Part shown: in pieces, positions 8,769 through 17,805 of the stretch
How positions within the stretch are numbered: position 1 is the first letter of the stretch
Layout: each line of letters opens with the position of its first letter
DNA from: Kitasatospora xanthocidica
GTDB lineage: Bacteria; Actinomycetota; Actinomycetes; Streptomycetales; Streptomycetaceae
Length of the DNA: 53,769 nt
Direction of reading: 5' to 3'
Assembly: GCF_014656195.1 (NCBI RefSeq)
Contig: NZ_BNBY01000002.1
Coordinates: 617,868 to 671,636 of the forward strand
The notes under the pieces: model-generated
What the model saw: the letters and a program-made list of their open reading frames with translations, nothing else
What the model was told of the DNA's origin: nothing
Database searches by the model: none
Position numbers and translations under genes: made by a program

Positions 8769-9668
8769 ATGACCGACCCCCGCCCCCGCCCGCTGCCCGA
8801 CCTCCCCGGCGTCCGGCACGACCACCTCGACGTCGACGCCGACGGCACCGTCCTGCACCTCGCCGAGGCCGGCCCGAGCACCGGCACCCCGCTGCTGCTC
8901 CTCCACGGCTTCCCGCAGCACTGGTACGCCTGGCGGCACGTGGTCCCCCTGCTCGACGGGGAGTTCCGCCTGCTCTGCCTGGACCTCCCCGGCTTCGGCT
9001 GGTCGGCGGCCCCGCGCCGGGGCGGTCACACCACCGACGACCGCGCCCGCCTGGTCCTCGCCGCCCTCGACCGGCTGGGCCTGGACCGCGTCGGCCTGGT
9101 CGGCCACGACTGGGGCGCCTGGACGGGTTTCGAGCTGGCGCTGCGCGCGCCCGAGCGGTTCACCGGCCTGCTCGCGCTCAACATGACCCACCCGTGGCCG
9201 CGGCAACGCGCCCTGCTCGGTACGGCCTGGCGGTTCTGGTACACCGCGCTGCTGGAGTACCCCGGCGTCGGCCGCCGGGTGGTCCGCCACCGACCGGGCC
9301 TGCTCGCCCATCTGCTCCGGCGCGGCGTACCCGCCGATTCCCCTTGGCCGGACGATGAGTTGGCCGAATACGTGGCGGCGGGCAGCACCCCCGGGGCGGC
9401 CCGCGCCGCCGAGCGGCTGCACTGGGGCTTCGTCGTCCGCGACATCCCGCGGCTGGCCCTCGGCCGGTTCCGGCACCGCCGGCTGACCGTCCCGACCCGG
9501 CTGCTCGGCGGTGAGCTGGACCCGGTGGTCCGCCCCGCCCTGCTCTCCCCCGTCGGCGCCCCGGCCGACGACCTGACGGCCGAAGTCCTGCCCGGCTGCG
9601 GGCACTTCCTGCCGCACGAGCGCCCTGGGGAGGTGGCGGCGGCCGTCCGCCGACTATTCGCGGCCTGA
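8769..9668 (+). CDS. Alpha/beta-fold hydrolase, epoxide hydrolase/haloalkane dehalogenase type
   Basis: A 299-residue cytosolic alpha/beta hydrolase. The HGFPQHWYAW segment (oxyanion region) is followed by GHDWGAW, where the nucleophile at residue 114 is Asp, as in epoxide hydrolases and dehalogenases rather than Ser esterases. The catalytic His is residue 279 in GCGHFLPHERP; a cap region (residues about 140-215) lies between. ATG 8769 follows AGGAGAAGGAG. The substrate cannot be named from sequence. Its last 15 bp overlap the convergent SRPBCC gene. Confidence 0.88.
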   Translation: MTDPRPRPLPDLPGVRHDHLDVDADGTVLHLAEAGPSTGTPLLLLHGFPQHWYAWRHVVPLLDGEFRLLCLDLPGFGWSAAPRRGGHTTDDRARLVLAALDRLGLDRVGLVGHDWGAWTGFELALRAPERFTGLLALNMTHPWPRQRALLGTAWRFWYTALLEYPGVGRRVVRHRPGLLAHLLRRGVPADSPWPDDELAEYVAAGSTPGAARAAERLHWGFVVRDIPRLALGRFRHRRLTVPTRLLGGELDPVVRPALLSPVGAPADDLTAEVLPGCGHFLPHERPGEVAAAVRRLFAA

Positions 9669-10196
9669 CCCGATCCGCCGCTCCAACCGGTCCAGCAGCA
9701 CCTCGCCGCGCCGGTCGACGAGCTTGCCGAAGAAGCGCTGCACCGGCCCCGCGCCGGGCACCCGCACCGCGGCGAGCAGGGCGAACCGCGTCCCGTCGCC
9801 GTCCGGCACGGCGGCCATCCCGCCGAGCAGCACCCGGCTCTGCATCAGGCACCAGCCGCTGCGCAGCACGATCTCGAACCGCTCCCGGTGGCCGAGCACG
9901 CTCACCGCGAGCCCCTCCAGCCGATCCCCGCCCGGTCCACGACCGCCGTCCACGCCTCCACCGTCATCCCTGCCACCGTCATCCCCGCCACCGCTCGGCG
10001 GCCCGACCTCGAAGGAGCGCAACCCGCTGATCAGACCCGGCAGTTCACCGGACAGGTCGCTCACGACCGGCCACACCGCGTCGAACCCGGCCGCCAGCCG
10101 CCGCTCGGCGAACAGCGGACGTCCGGGGGCGGCCGCCGCCATCACCCGCAGCCGCCGCACCGGGTCCAACTCGACCGTCGGCCACCCGTCCGTCAT
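9654..10196 (-). CDS. SRPBCC-type (polyketide cyclase/START-like) protein
   Basis: A 180-residue protein whose pattern (RRLAAGFDAVWPVVSDL at the start, ERFEIVLRSGWCLMQSRVLLGGMAA in the middle, a long C-terminal helix) matches the helix-grip SRPBCC fold, which binds hydrophobic ligands. A Gly/Asp-rich insertion (about residues 67-88) breaks the domain and is low complexity. Start ATG 10196 follows GGGAGGGG. The ligand is unknown. It is convergent with the hydrolase and lies downstream of the GAPDH terminator, so it is probably transcribed on its own. Confidence 0.7.
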   Translation of the reverse strand: MTDGWPTVELDPVRRLRVMAAAAPGRPLFAERRLAAGFDAVWPVVSDLSGELPGLISGLRSFEVGPPSGGGDDGGRDDGGGVDGGRGPGGDRLEGLAVSVLGHRERFEIVLRSGWCLMQSRVLLGGMAAVPDGDGTRFALLAAVRVPGAGPVQRFFGKLVDRRGEVLLDRLERRIGSGRE

Positions 10197-10316
10197 CCCC
10201 CACCCCTCCCAGCACCGAAGCCCGAAGCCCGAGCCCCGACCCTGGAAGCCCGACCGGAAACCCGCCTCGCACCGTACCGCCCGGCAATGCCCCGCAACGC
10301 CCCTCGATACGCCGAA

Positions 10317-10345
10317 GGGGCGGCGACCAAAACGGTCACCGCCCC
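10317..10345 (-). terminator. Intrinsic terminator of the GAPDH gene
   Basis: GGGGCGGCGACC (10317-10328) pairs with GGTCACCGCCCC (10334-10345) with one mismatch and a 5-base AAAAC loop, about 25 bases past the GAPDH stop codon. Confidence 0.75.
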
Positions 10346-10368
10346 GCCGACGAGGTCCCGCGGTCCGG

Positions 10369-11811
10369 TCAGACCGCCGGAGCCGGGTAGGTCGGGTACT
10401 CGACGCCCGAAATGTACTGCACGACCCGGACGACCTGGCACGAGTAGCCGAACTCGTTGTCGTACCACAGGTAGAGGATCGCGTTGTCGCCGTCGACCTT
10501 GGTCGCGCCGGCGTCCACGATGGAGGCGTGGCGCGAGCCGATGAAGTCGCTGGACACCGCGTCGGGCGAGTCGATGAAGTCGATCTGGCGCTTCAGCGGC
10601 GAGGTCAGCGAGACGTTGCGCAGGTACTCCAGGACGTCCTCGCGGTTGGTCTCCCGCTTGAGCTGGAGGTTGAGGATCGCGATGGAGACGTCCGGCACCG
10701 GCACCCGGATCGAGCTGCCGGTGATCTTCGCCTTGAGGTCCGGCAGGGCCTTGGCGACGGCCGAGGCGGCACCGGTCTCGGTGATCACCATGTTCAGCGG
10801 TGCCGAGCGGCCGCGACGGTCGGCCTTGTGGTAGTTGTCCAGCAGGTTCTGGTCGTTGGTGAACGAGTGGACGGTCTCCACGTGGCCGCGGACCACGCCG
10901 TACTCGTCCTCCATCGCCTTCAGCGGCGGGACGATGGCGTTGGTGGTGCAGGAGGCGCAGGAGATGATCTGCTCGTCCGGCTTGATCATGTCGTGGTTGA
11001 CGCCGTGGACGATGTTCGGGACGTCGCCCTTGCCCGGCGCGGTCAGCACGACCTTGGCGATACCGGGGCGCAGGTGCTTCGACAGGCCCTCGCGGTCACG
11101 CCACCGGCCGGTGTTGTCGATCAGGATCGCGTCCTTGATCCCGTACTCCGTGTAGTCGACCTTGGTCGGGTCGTCGGAGTAGATCACCGTGATCTCGTTG
11201 CCGTTGACGACGATCTTGTTGTTCGCCTCGTCGACGGTGATCGTGCCCTGGAACTGGCCGTGGATGGAGTCCCGGCGCAGCAGCGAGGCGCGCTTGACCA
11301 GGTCGTCGCCGCCGCCGTTGCGCACGACGATGGCCTTCAGCCGCAGACCGTTGGCCGAGGCCTTCTCGATCAGCAGGCGGGCGACCAGGCGGCCGATGCG
11401 GCCGAACCCGTACAGCACGACGTCCTGGGCGGACCGGCGCTCCAGCTTGTTCGCACCGGTGGCACCCGCCACGGCCTGGGCGGTGAACTCCTCCACCGAC
11501 AGACCGTGGTCGTCCGCCTTGTACGTGGCGGCGAGCATGCCGATGTCGATCTGCGAGGGGCCGAGGTCCAGGGTGGTCAGGGCGCTCAGGAACGGCATCG
11601 TCTCGGTGACCGAGAGCTCCTCGCCCGCTATCTGCCGGGCGAAGCGGTGCGTCTTGAGGATGCTGACCACCGACTTGTTCACCAGGGAACGGCTGTGGCA
11701 CAGGACGGTGACGTCCCGCTCCCGGTGCAGCCGCCCGATGATCGGGATCATCGACTCCGCGATCTCCTCGCGGTTCTTCCAGTCCGTGAACACGTCGTCG
11801 TTGACAGTCAC
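10369..11811 (-). CDS. gap: Glyceraldehyde-3-phosphate dehydrogenase, long actinobacterial form
   Basis: A 480-residue NAD(P)-dependent GAPDH of glycolysis/gluconeogenesis. About 130 extra N-terminal residues (SMIPIIGRLHRERDVTVLCHSRSLVNKS...) precede the Rossmann motif GFGRIGRLVARLL near 133. The catalytic Cys is residue 288 in SCASCTTNAI, and the C-terminus has the usual YDNEFGYS. The extended form is known in Streptomyces alongside the normal 335-residue enzyme. GTG 11811 (VTVNDDVFTDW) fits the family N-terminus; the frame stays open upstream to 11937 but that part has no family likeness. The terminator lies at 10317-10345. Confidence 0.95.
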   Translation of the reverse strand: MTVNDDVFTDWKNREEIAESMIPIIGRLHRERDVTVLCHSRSLVNKSVVSILKTHRFARQIAGEELSVTETMPFLSALTTLDLGPSQIDIGMLAATYKADDHGLSVEEFTAQAVAGATGANKLERRSAQDVVLYGFGRIGRLVARLLIEKASANGLRLKAIVVRNGGGDDLVKRASLLRRDSIHGQFQGTITVDEANNKIVVNGNEITVIYSDDPTKVDYTEYGIKDAILIDNTGRWRDREGLSKHLRPGIAKVVLTAPGKGDVPNIVHGVNHDMIKPDEQIISCASCTTNAIVPPLKAMEDEYGVVRGHVETVHSFTNDQNLLDNYHKADRRGRSAPLNMVITETGAASAVAKALPDLKAKITGSSIRVPVPDVSIAILNLQLKRETNREDVLEYLRNVSLTSPLKRQIDFIDSPDAVSSDFIGSRHASIVDAGATKVDGDNAILYLWYDNEFGYSCQVVRVVQYISGVEYPTYPAPAV

Positions 11812-12274
11812 AAGTCCATCTTTCGAGCTGAGGGTGTTGCGCACATGGTAGCTTCGCCCGCCCCCACCCCAGCGGCCGGGCCCACCTCCCCCGACCTCCG
11901 CCACCCCTCCCACCTGCACGTTCTCCGACACCCCCACCCCAGAAGGTGATCACCGCCACCCTCGCACCCCACCCCCGCCCACCACCGGCGGGGCCCGCGG
12001 AGCGGCCCGGAACCCCCGGCCCGCCCGGGCCCGATCCGGTCCAATCCGGCCCGCCCCGGTCCTATCCGGCCCCATCGCCCGTTCGACGAGACCGAGGCGG
12101 GCGGGACCGGCCGCGGTGGCCGAACGAGATCGCGGGGGTCGAACTGGCGGAAGCGAAGCCGGAGTTGCACCCGTCCTTCGCGCCCCGGGTGCTCGCCGAC
12201 CGTGCGCGCCGGGTGATCGTCCGGGCGGATACAGTGATCGAACGCCCGAACGGACAGAAGCACGAGGGGGCCGC
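11812..12274. other. Divergent intergenic region between GAPDH and the helicase gene
   Basis: The 463 bp hold no convincing gene. The left part is C-rich low-complexity sequence. At 12036-12052 and 12056-12072 there are two copies, 20 bp apart and with one mismatch, of CCGGTCCAATCCGGCCC, which could be a regulator site. No clear -10/-35 pair was found. Confidence 0.5.
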
Positions 12275-14437
12275 GTGGCGACGCTGGGCATGCACCGGGA
12301 CTTCCTGATGGAGTTCGCGGGTTTGGAGAAGTCGGTGCAGCGGAGGGTCTTCGAGACCTTCGAGAAGTTCACCGGGGCGACGCACACCGGCGCGCACCTG
12401 GAGAAGATCACCCACCAGCGGGACCCCCGGATCCGGACCATCCGGATCACCGACTTCTGGCGCGGTGTCGTCCTCAAGGCCGATCAGGGCGACGGCTACC
12501 TGCTGCTGAAGGTGCTCCCGCACGACAAGGCCAACGACTGGGCCTGCAAGCACCGGGCCTCGGTCAACGCCGCCACCCAGGGTGTGGAGATCCGCAACGA
12601 CGTCGCGCTGGAGCGGGCCACCGAGTCGCTGCGGACCCGGGCCTCCGACGAGCCCCGGCGGCTGTTCGCCGACCGGTCCGACAAGGTCCTGCGCAGCCTG
12701 GGGGTCGACGAGGAGATCCTGCCGATCATCCGGCTGCTGCCCGACGAGGCCCACCTGGAGGCGCTCCACCGGGTCCTGCCGGAGCAGCAGTTCGACGTGC
12801 TGATCGGCCTGGCCAGCGGCATGGAGCCGGCCGACATCGACCGTGAGATCGTCCAGGCGTACGCGCGGGCGGCGGCGCCGGTGGGCGCTGCGCGGTCCGG
12901 GGACGGGCTGGTCTCGGCGATGGCCCACGCGCGCGGCCGGGTCGCCCTGGTGTCCTGCCCCGAGGAGTTGCTGGAGATCCTGGAGCGCCCGTTCGACGCG
13001 TGGCGGATCTTCCTGCACCCGGCCCAGTACCGGATCGCCTACCGGGACTCGTTCAACGGGCCCGCCCGGGTCAGCGGCGGCCCGGGGACCGGCAAGACGG
13101 TAGTGGCCCTGCACCGGACGTACCACCTCGCGCGCCGGCTGCCGCCGGATGCCCCCGACGGGTCGGTGCTGCTCACCACCTACACCAAGGACCTCGCCGC
13201 GGAGCTGGAGCGCTGCCTCGCGCTGCTCGTCACGGACGAGCGGATCAGGGCGAAGGTCCGGGTGGTCACCGTGGACGCGCTCGCCAACGAGGTCCTCCGG
13301 CGTTCCCGCGGCGGCGCTCCGCTGAAGATCGTCCTCAACCAGCGCGCGCTCCTCGCCCGCTGGGGGCGGATCGCCCGCCGGCTCGGGCTCGACTTCACCG
13401 ACGTCTTCCTGGACCAGGAGTGGCGGCAGGTCGTCCTGGCCCAGGCGGTCGAGAGTGCGGAGCAGTACCTGAAGGCGCCCCGGTCCGGCCGGGGCACCTC
13501 CCTCGGTCCGCTGAAGAAGGCCCAACTGTGGCGCGCGGTGGCCGCGTTCGAGGAGGAGCTGCGGCAGGCCGGGGAGTGGACCTTCCTCCAGGTCTGCGCG
13601 CAGGCCGCGCGGGCGCTCGACGGACAGCCGGACCGCCCGTTCCGGCACGTCGTGGTCGACGAGGCGCAGGACCTGCACCCCGCGCAGTGGCGGTTCCTGC
13701 GCGCCCTCGTCCCGCCCGGGCCGGACGACCTGTTCCTCTCCGGCGACCCGCACCAGCGGATCTACGGGAACAACAAGGTCTCGCTGCGCGCGCTCGGGAT
13801 CCAGGTGGTCGGGCGGTCCTCCCGGCTGCGGATCAGCTACCGGACCACCCACGAGATCCTCAGCTGGTCCGCGTCCCTGCTCACCGGCGAACGCCCGGAC
13901 GACATGGACGGCGGGGAGGACTCCCTGGTGGGCTACCACTCGACCCTGCACGGCGCACACCCCGAGGCCCACGGTCACGCCGACAAGTCCGAGGAGATCC
14001 GGGCGCTCGTCGCCCGCGTCGCGGAGTGGACCGCCTCCGGCGTGAGCCCGGAGGACATCGGCGTCGCCACCCGGACCGTCCAGCTCGGCCGCGACATCGC
14101 CGAGGCCCTGGAGCGGGCCGGAACGCCCGCCGTCCTGCTCGGCGACGCGCCCTCCCCCGGCGTGCGGATCGGGACGATGCACCGGATGAAGGGGCTGGAG
14201 TTCCGCTGCGTCGCCGTGGCCGGCGTGAGCGAGGGGCTCGTACCGTTGCGCAGCGCGCTCACCCCGGAGGACGCGGACCCGCAGCAGCACCGGGAGGACC
14301 TGAACGGCGAGCTGAGCCTGCTCTTCGTGGCGTGCACCCGGGCGCGGGAGGCGCTCTCGGTCTCCTGGCACGGGGAGCCGAGCTCCTTCCTCCGGTCGGT
14401 CGTGCCGGAGCGGCGGGCGGGCGCCCTCGCCCGGTAG
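12275..14437 (+). CDS. UvrD/Rep-type superfamily 1 helicase with a RelE-like N-terminal domain
   Basis: A 720-residue protein. Residues 1-110 (DPRIRTIRITDFWRGVVLKA then YLLLKVLPHDKANDWACKHR) resemble the RelE/ParE toxin fold. After a helical linker comes an SF1 helicase: Walker A GGPGTGKT at 268-275, Walker B VVVDEAQD near 459-466, SGDPHQRIY near 489, and the C-terminal motif GTMHRMKGLEF near 633-643, then LLFVACTRARE. It should translocate on DNA with ATP. The GTG at 12275 follows GAGGGGG; ATG 12290 is an alternative. The toxin-like fusion suggests a role in nucleic-acid quality control or defence, which is inference. Confidence 0.85.
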   Translation: MATLGMHRDFLMEFAGLEKSVQRRVFETFEKFTGATHTGAHLEKITHQRDPRIRTIRITDFWRGVVLKADQGDGYLLLKVLPHDKANDWACKHRASVNAATQGVEIRNDVALERATESLRTRASDEPRRLFADRSDKVLRSLGVDEEILPIIRLLPDEAHLEALHRVLPEQQFDVLIGLASGMEPADIDREIVQAYARAAAPVGAARSGDGLVSAMAHARGRVALVSCPEELLEILERPFDAWRIFLHPAQYRIAYRDSFNGPARVSGGPGTGKTVVALHRTYHLARRLPPDAPDGSVLLTTYTKDLAAELERCLALLVTDERIRAKVRVVTVDALANEVLRRSRGGAPLKIVLNQRALLARWGRIARRLGLDFTDVFLDQEWRQVVLAQAVESAEQYLKAPRSGRGTSLGPLKKAQLWRAVAAFEEELRQAGEWTFLQVCAQAARALDGQPDRPFRHVVVDEAQDLHPAQWRFLRALVPPGPDDLFLSGDPHQRIYGNNKVSLRALGIQVVGRSSRLRISYRTTHEILSWSASLLTGERPDDMDGGEDSLVGYHSTLHGAHPEAHGHADKSEEIRALVARVAEWTASGVSPEDIGVATRTVQLGRDIAEALERAGTPAVLLGDAPSPGVRIGTMHRMKGLEFRCVAVAGVSEGLVPLRSALTPEDADPQQHREDLNGELSLLFVACTRAREALSVSWHGEPSSFLRSVVPERRAGALAR

Positions 14438-14572
14438 GCGTCGGGTCAGCCCTGCCCGGCAGGCGTCGGGTCGGCCCGCCTGGAGCCGGGAGGAGTTGCC
14501 CGGGCCCCGGTGCGGTGGGGTAATGGGAGGCGACCGGTGTTCACGTGTTCGACGAGCAGCCCGGGAGCAGGT

Positions 14573-15043
14573 ATGACCGGTGGTCCCGAACCCATCAGTG
14601 CCGAGGGCCTGCGTGCGGTGCAGGAGGAGTTGGCGCAGCTGCGGGCGGATCGCGAGGAGGTGGCCGCGACCCTGCGCGGGGTGGACCCGGTGGGGGACCG
14701 GGCGGATGCGGCGGACGAGTTGCAGCGCGCGTCGGAGGTGACGCGGCTGGACCGGCGGATCGTCGAGCTGGAGGGGCGGCTGCGGGAGGCGTCCGTGGCC
14801 GGGGCGCCGTCGACGGAGGTGGTGGGGGTGGGGTCCACCGTCACCGTCCGGTTCGCGGACGGCGTGGAGGAGACCGTCGAGATCTCGGAGCTCGCCGAGG
14901 AGCGGGAACTGACCCTGGTGACCTTCGACAGCCCGCTCGGGAAGGCGCTGCTCGGGCGCCACGCCGGGGAGACGGTGAACTACGAGACGCCGGGCGGCGC
15001 GACCAGTGCGGTCGTGCTGTCGGTGGGGAGCGGTCCGGAGTAG
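14573..15043 (+). CDS. GreA/GreB-family transcription elongation factor-like protein
   Basis: A 156-residue protein with an N-terminal coiled coil (about residues 8-75; AVQEELAQLRADREEV) and a C-terminal FKBP-like domain (VVGVGSTVTVRFADGVEETVEI ... SPLGKALLGRHAGETVNYETPGG), the layout of Gre factors that rescue stalled RNA polymerase. ATG 14573 follows GGGAGCAG and gives the family N-terminus; an upstream start in frame at 14510 would add 21 unlikely residues. The two acidic residues at the coiled-coil tip that stimulate cleavage in GreA are not obvious (the tip reads DPVGDRADAADE), so it may be a Gre-like regulator without full activity. Confidence 0.82.
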   Translation: MTGGPEPISAEGLRAVQEELAQLRADREEVAATLRGVDPVGDRADAADELQRASEVTRLDRRIVELEGRLREASVAGAPSTEVVGVGSTVTVRFADGVEETVEISELAEERELTLVTFDSPLGKALLGRHAGETVNYETPGGATSAVVLSVGSGPE

Positions 15044-15081
15044 TCGGGCCCCGGCCTCGGTCGGTACGGAATTCCCGATTC

Positions 15082-15104
15082 CTTGACCGGGGTTATCCGT
15101 CAAG
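15082..15104. promoter_or_regulatory. LysR-type T-N11-A dyad candidate
   Basis: CTTGAC (15082-15087) and GTCAAG (15099-15104) are exact inverted repeats 11 bp apart, the geometry bound by LysR-family proteins. A LysR gene is the last gene of the downstream operon, so autoregulation is plausible. Confidence 0.4.
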
Positions 15105-15244
15105 CCTGTCCAGGGCATTGCGAAAACTCCCGATAAGCACCGCCTATCACGTCACAGGAATGACCTCTTTGACGCGGGGATATCGCGGCCGACACACTGG
15201 AAAAGGAGGAAATCGAGGAACCCGGGAATGGGGCAGAGCAGCGC

Positions 15245-15391
15245 ATGAGCAGCAACGACGCCGAGGCCGCGTCCCGCCGGGTGACCGCTGAATTCCTCCG
15301 CGAGCATTCCGCCGCCGAACTCGCCTTGCTCATCCGCCTTGAGCCGGCACCCTCATCTGCCCTGCCCTCGGCCCCGGCCCCGGTCGGCTGA
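15245..15391 (+). CDS. Possible small protein, 48 aa
   Basis: The frame encodes [20 protein letters not shown] and then a helical segment [14 protein letters not shown] with a Pro/Ala/Ser-rich tail. Its ATG overlaps, as ATGA, the stop of a six-codon frame (MGQSSA) that starts at 15228, seven bases after GAGGAA. This arrangement looks like a translated leader coupled to a small gene ahead of the MFS operon. No homology is recognised and it may be non-coding. Confidence 0.35.
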   Translation: MSSNDAEAASRRVTAEFLREHSAAELALLIRLEPAPSSALPSAPAPVG

Positions 15392-15427
15392 GGGACAGCG
15401 CGAGAACCGCGAGAACAGAGCAAGCAG

Positions 15428-16894
15428 ATGCCCACCCGCCGGTTCCCCCGCCGGTTCCCGCGCTGGCTGCCGGCGGCGGCCGCCGTGGCCGTCGCCGCCT
15501 GGGGCGCGAACCAGTTCACCGCCCTGGCCACCGTCTACCGGGCGCGCACCGACTGGTCGGCGCTGTCGCTGGCCGCGATGTTCTCGGTCTACCTGGTCGG
15601 GCTGGTCCCCGGGCTGCTGCTGGGCCGTCCCGCCGCCGACCGGTACGGCCGTCGGCGGGTGGTGCGCGGTGCGCTGGTGCTGTCCGCCGCCGCGAGTGCC
15701 GTCCTGGCCGCCACGGACGAGCCGGCCGTCTACCTCGCCCGGCTGGCCACCGGCTTCGCCGCCGGGCTGGTCTTCCTGGCCGGGACGGCCTGGCTCCGGG
15801 AGCTGTCCGGCCCGTCCGTACCGACCGCGGCCCCCGCCCGCCGGGCGATGTACGCCACCGGGGTCGGCTTCTCGGCGGGCGCGCTGGCCTCCGGGGTGCT
15901 CGCCGAGTGGCTGCCGGACCCGACGGTGCTGCCCGCGCTCGCCCACGCCCTGTGCTGCCTGCTGGTCCTGCGTGCCACCCGGCGCCTGCCGGAGACCGCG
16001 CCGGGAACCACGCTGGGGACCGCGCCGGGAACCACGCTGGGGACCGCACCGGGGACCACGCCGGGGGCCATGCTGACGACCACGCCGGGGGCCGCGCCGG
16101 GCCGCCGCGCCGAACCGGGCGACGCGCACCGCTCGGCCGTCCGGCACCCCCGTTTCCGCTACGTCGTCCTGCCCGCCAGCCCCGCCGTCCTCGGCTCCGC
16201 CACCGTGGCGTACGTCGTGCTGCCCCCGCTGGTCGCCGACCGCGTGCCCGGCTACGCCCCGCTGTTCGGCGGCCTGGTGGCGGCGCTGACGCTCGGCACC
16301 GGCGTGCTCGCCCAGCCCTTCGCGGCCCGGCTGGACGACCACGGCAGCGCCCGGGCCACCCTCACCGCGATGGCCACCGTGATCGCCGGACTGCTGGTCG
16401 GCGCCCTCGCCGCCTCCCGCGACTCGGTGGCCCTGGTGGTCGCGGCCGCCGTCGTCCTCGGCGCCGGGTACGGGCTGACGCTCGGCGCGGGCCTGCACGA
16501 GGTGGAACGGCTGACCCCGCCCGCGAAAGGCCCCAGCCCCGGCTCCGGCCCCAGCTCCGCCTCGCTCTACCAGAGCACCACCTCCAGCGGCTTCCTCACC
16601 CCGCTGCTGCTCGCCGGAACGGCCGGCCACGCCTCCTACCCGACGCTGCTGACCGGCATGGCCGCGGTGGGCCTGCTCTGCCTGGCCGTCACGGCCGCGC
16701 ACAGCCGCCGCCACCTGCCCGGACCGGACCACGTGGCGCACCCCGGCGGCCGGAGGGGCGAGGATTCATCCGTGGAGTCCACCACGGAGTCCGCAACGGA
16801 GTCCGCCACGGCGGGGGCGACCCCACCGCCGACACCGTCCACGATGCAGCTCGCACCGACCGATCCGAGGAGCCGACGACCATGGGCCGAGTGA
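15428..16894 (+). CDS. MFS transporter
   Basis: A 488-residue inner-membrane carrier with about 12 hydrophobic segments in two halves. The conserved loop 2-3 motif is [12 protein letters not shown]. The cytosolic loop between the halves (residues about 190-225) is expanded by an 8-residue repeat T-A-P-G-T-T-L-G, encoded by a 24-bp tandem repeat at 15994-16080. The C-terminal tail (E-S-T/A-T repeats) is also low complexity. Its last 13 bp overlap the fdhD start, so the two are in one operon. Transport of formate, nitrate or a related ion would fit the neighbours, but the substrate is unproven. Confidence 0.85.
   Translation: MPTRRFPRRFPRWLPAAAAVAVAAWGANQFTALATVYRARTDWSALSLAAMFSVYLVGLVPGLLLGRPAADRYGRRRVVRGALVLSAAASAVLAATDEPAVYLARLATGFAAGLVFLAGTAWLRELSGPSVPTAAPARRAMYATGVGFSAGALASGVLAEWLPDPTVLPALAHALCCLLVLRATRRLPETAPGTTLGTAPGTTLGTAPGTTPGAMLTTTPGAAPGRRAEPGDAHRSAVRHPRFRYVVLPASPAVLGSATVAYVVLPPLVADRVPGYAPLFGGLVAALTLGTGVLAQPFAARLDDHGSARATLTAMATVIAGLLVGALAASRDSVALVVAAAVVLGAGYGLTLGAGLHEVERLTPPAKGPSPGSGPSSASLYQSTTSSGFLTPLLLAGTAGHASYPTLLTGMAAVGLLCLAVTAAHSRRHLPGPDHVAHPGGRRGEDSSVESTTESATESATAGATPPPTPSTMQLAPTDPRSRRPWAE
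15994..16080 (+). repeat. 24-bp tandem repeat in the MFS gene
   Basis: Three to four copies of a unit containing CCGGGAACCACGCTGGGGAC keep the reading frame and lengthen the central loop of the transporter. Confidence 0.8.
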
Positions 16895-17805
16895 CCGTAC
16901 CGCGCAGGGTGCTGCGCCTGCGCCAGGGCACGCCCTCGTACCGCCCCGACACCCTGGCCGCCGAGGAGCCGATGGAGATCCGGGTCGGCGGGCGCCCGCT
17001 GACGGTGACCATGCGCACCCCCGGGAACGACTTCGACCTGGCGGCCGGCTTCCTGGTCAGCGAGGGTGCCCTGCACGCCGCCCACCAGGTGGCCGGGATC
17101 CGCTACTGCGCGGGCGCCACCGCCGACGGCGGCAACACCTACAACGTCGTCGACGTGGTGCTCGCCCCGGGGGTGCCGGCCCCCGACGCCTCGCTGGAGC
17201 GCAACTTCTACACCACCTCCTCCTGCGGCCTGTGCGGCAAGGCCAGCCTGGACGCGGTGCGCACCACCGCGCCCTGGAGCGTCGCCGAGGACGGGCTGCG
17301 GGTCACCCCCGCCCTGCTCTCCGCCCTGCCCGACCGGCTGCGCGCCGCCCAGAAGGTCTTCGAGAGCACCGGCGGCCTGCACGCGGCCGGACTGTTCGAC
17401 GCGGACGGGCGGCTGCTCTGCCTTCGTGAGGACGTCGGCCGGCACAACGCGGTCGACAAGGTGATCGGACACGCCCTGCGCGAGGGACTGCTGCCGGCCC
17501 GCGGCACGGTGCTGATGGTCAGCGGCCGGGCCTCCTTCGAGCTGGTCCAGAAGGCGGTGATGGCGGGCATCCCGGTGCTCGCGGCGGTCTCCGCGCCCTC
17601 CTCGCTGGCCGTGGACCTCGCCGAGGAGACCGGCCTGACGCTGGTCGGCTTCCTGCGCGGCGAGTCGATGAACGTCTACACCCGCACCGACCGCATCGAC
17701 ACCGGGCCCGTCGACGCCGCGCGCGCCGACACCGAGCCCGCCGACCGGGCCGACAGGGACCGCGCCGACACCGGGCCCGCCGACACCACCCGGAGAGCCG
17801 AGTAG
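16882..17805 (+). CDS. fdhD: FdhD, formate dehydrogenase accessory sulfurtransferase
   Basis: A 307-residue FdhD, which transfers sulfur from IscS-type desulfurase to the Mo-bisMGD cofactor of formate dehydrogenase-type enzymes. The conserved SSCGLCGK motif places the sulfur-carrying Cys pair at residues 115 and 118; [14 protein letters not shown] and [13 protein letters not shown] are also family hallmarks. Start ATG 16882 follows GAGGAG. The last 35 residues are a repetitive Asp/Ala/Thr/Gly/Pro tail not needed in the family. It lies next to a molybdopterin oxidoreductase that is its likely client, and directly abuts the LysR gene. Confidence 0.95.
   Translation: MGRVTVPRRVLRLRQGTPSYRPDTLAAEEPMEIRVGGRPLTVTMRTPGNDFDLAAGFLVSEGALHAAHQVAGIRYCAGATADGGNTYNVVDVVLAPGVPAPDASLERNFYTTSSCGLCGKASLDAVRTTAPWSVAEDGLRVTPALLSALPDRLRAAQKVFESTGGLHAAGLFDADGRLLCLREDVGRHNAVDKVIGHALREGLLPARGTVLMVSGRASFELVQKAVMAGIPVLAAVSAPSSLAVDLAEETGLTLVGFLRGESMNVYTRTDRIDTGPVDAARADTEPADRADRDRADTGPADTTRRAE

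Larger units (their letters stand above)
15044..15427. other. Leader region of the MFS-fdhD-LysR operon
   Basis: The 384 bp are less GC-rich than the surroundings. They hold a CTTGAC-N11-GTCAAG dyad at 15082-15104, a possible promoter TTGACG...CACACT near 15171-15200, a strong AAGGAGG at 15203-15209, a six-codon open frame at 15228 and a 48-codon frame at 15245. Confidence 0.5.

Noticed and set aside
12062..15118. A 1018-codon frame antisense to the helicase
   Set aside because: Composition is that of a shadow frame (Pro/Gly/Arg/Leu/Val) and the helicase motifs on the other strand are intact.
15100..15531. A 143-codon leftward frame in front of the MFS gene
   Set aside because: It spans the presumed promoter and leader of the rightward operon and has no domain or ribosome site of note.
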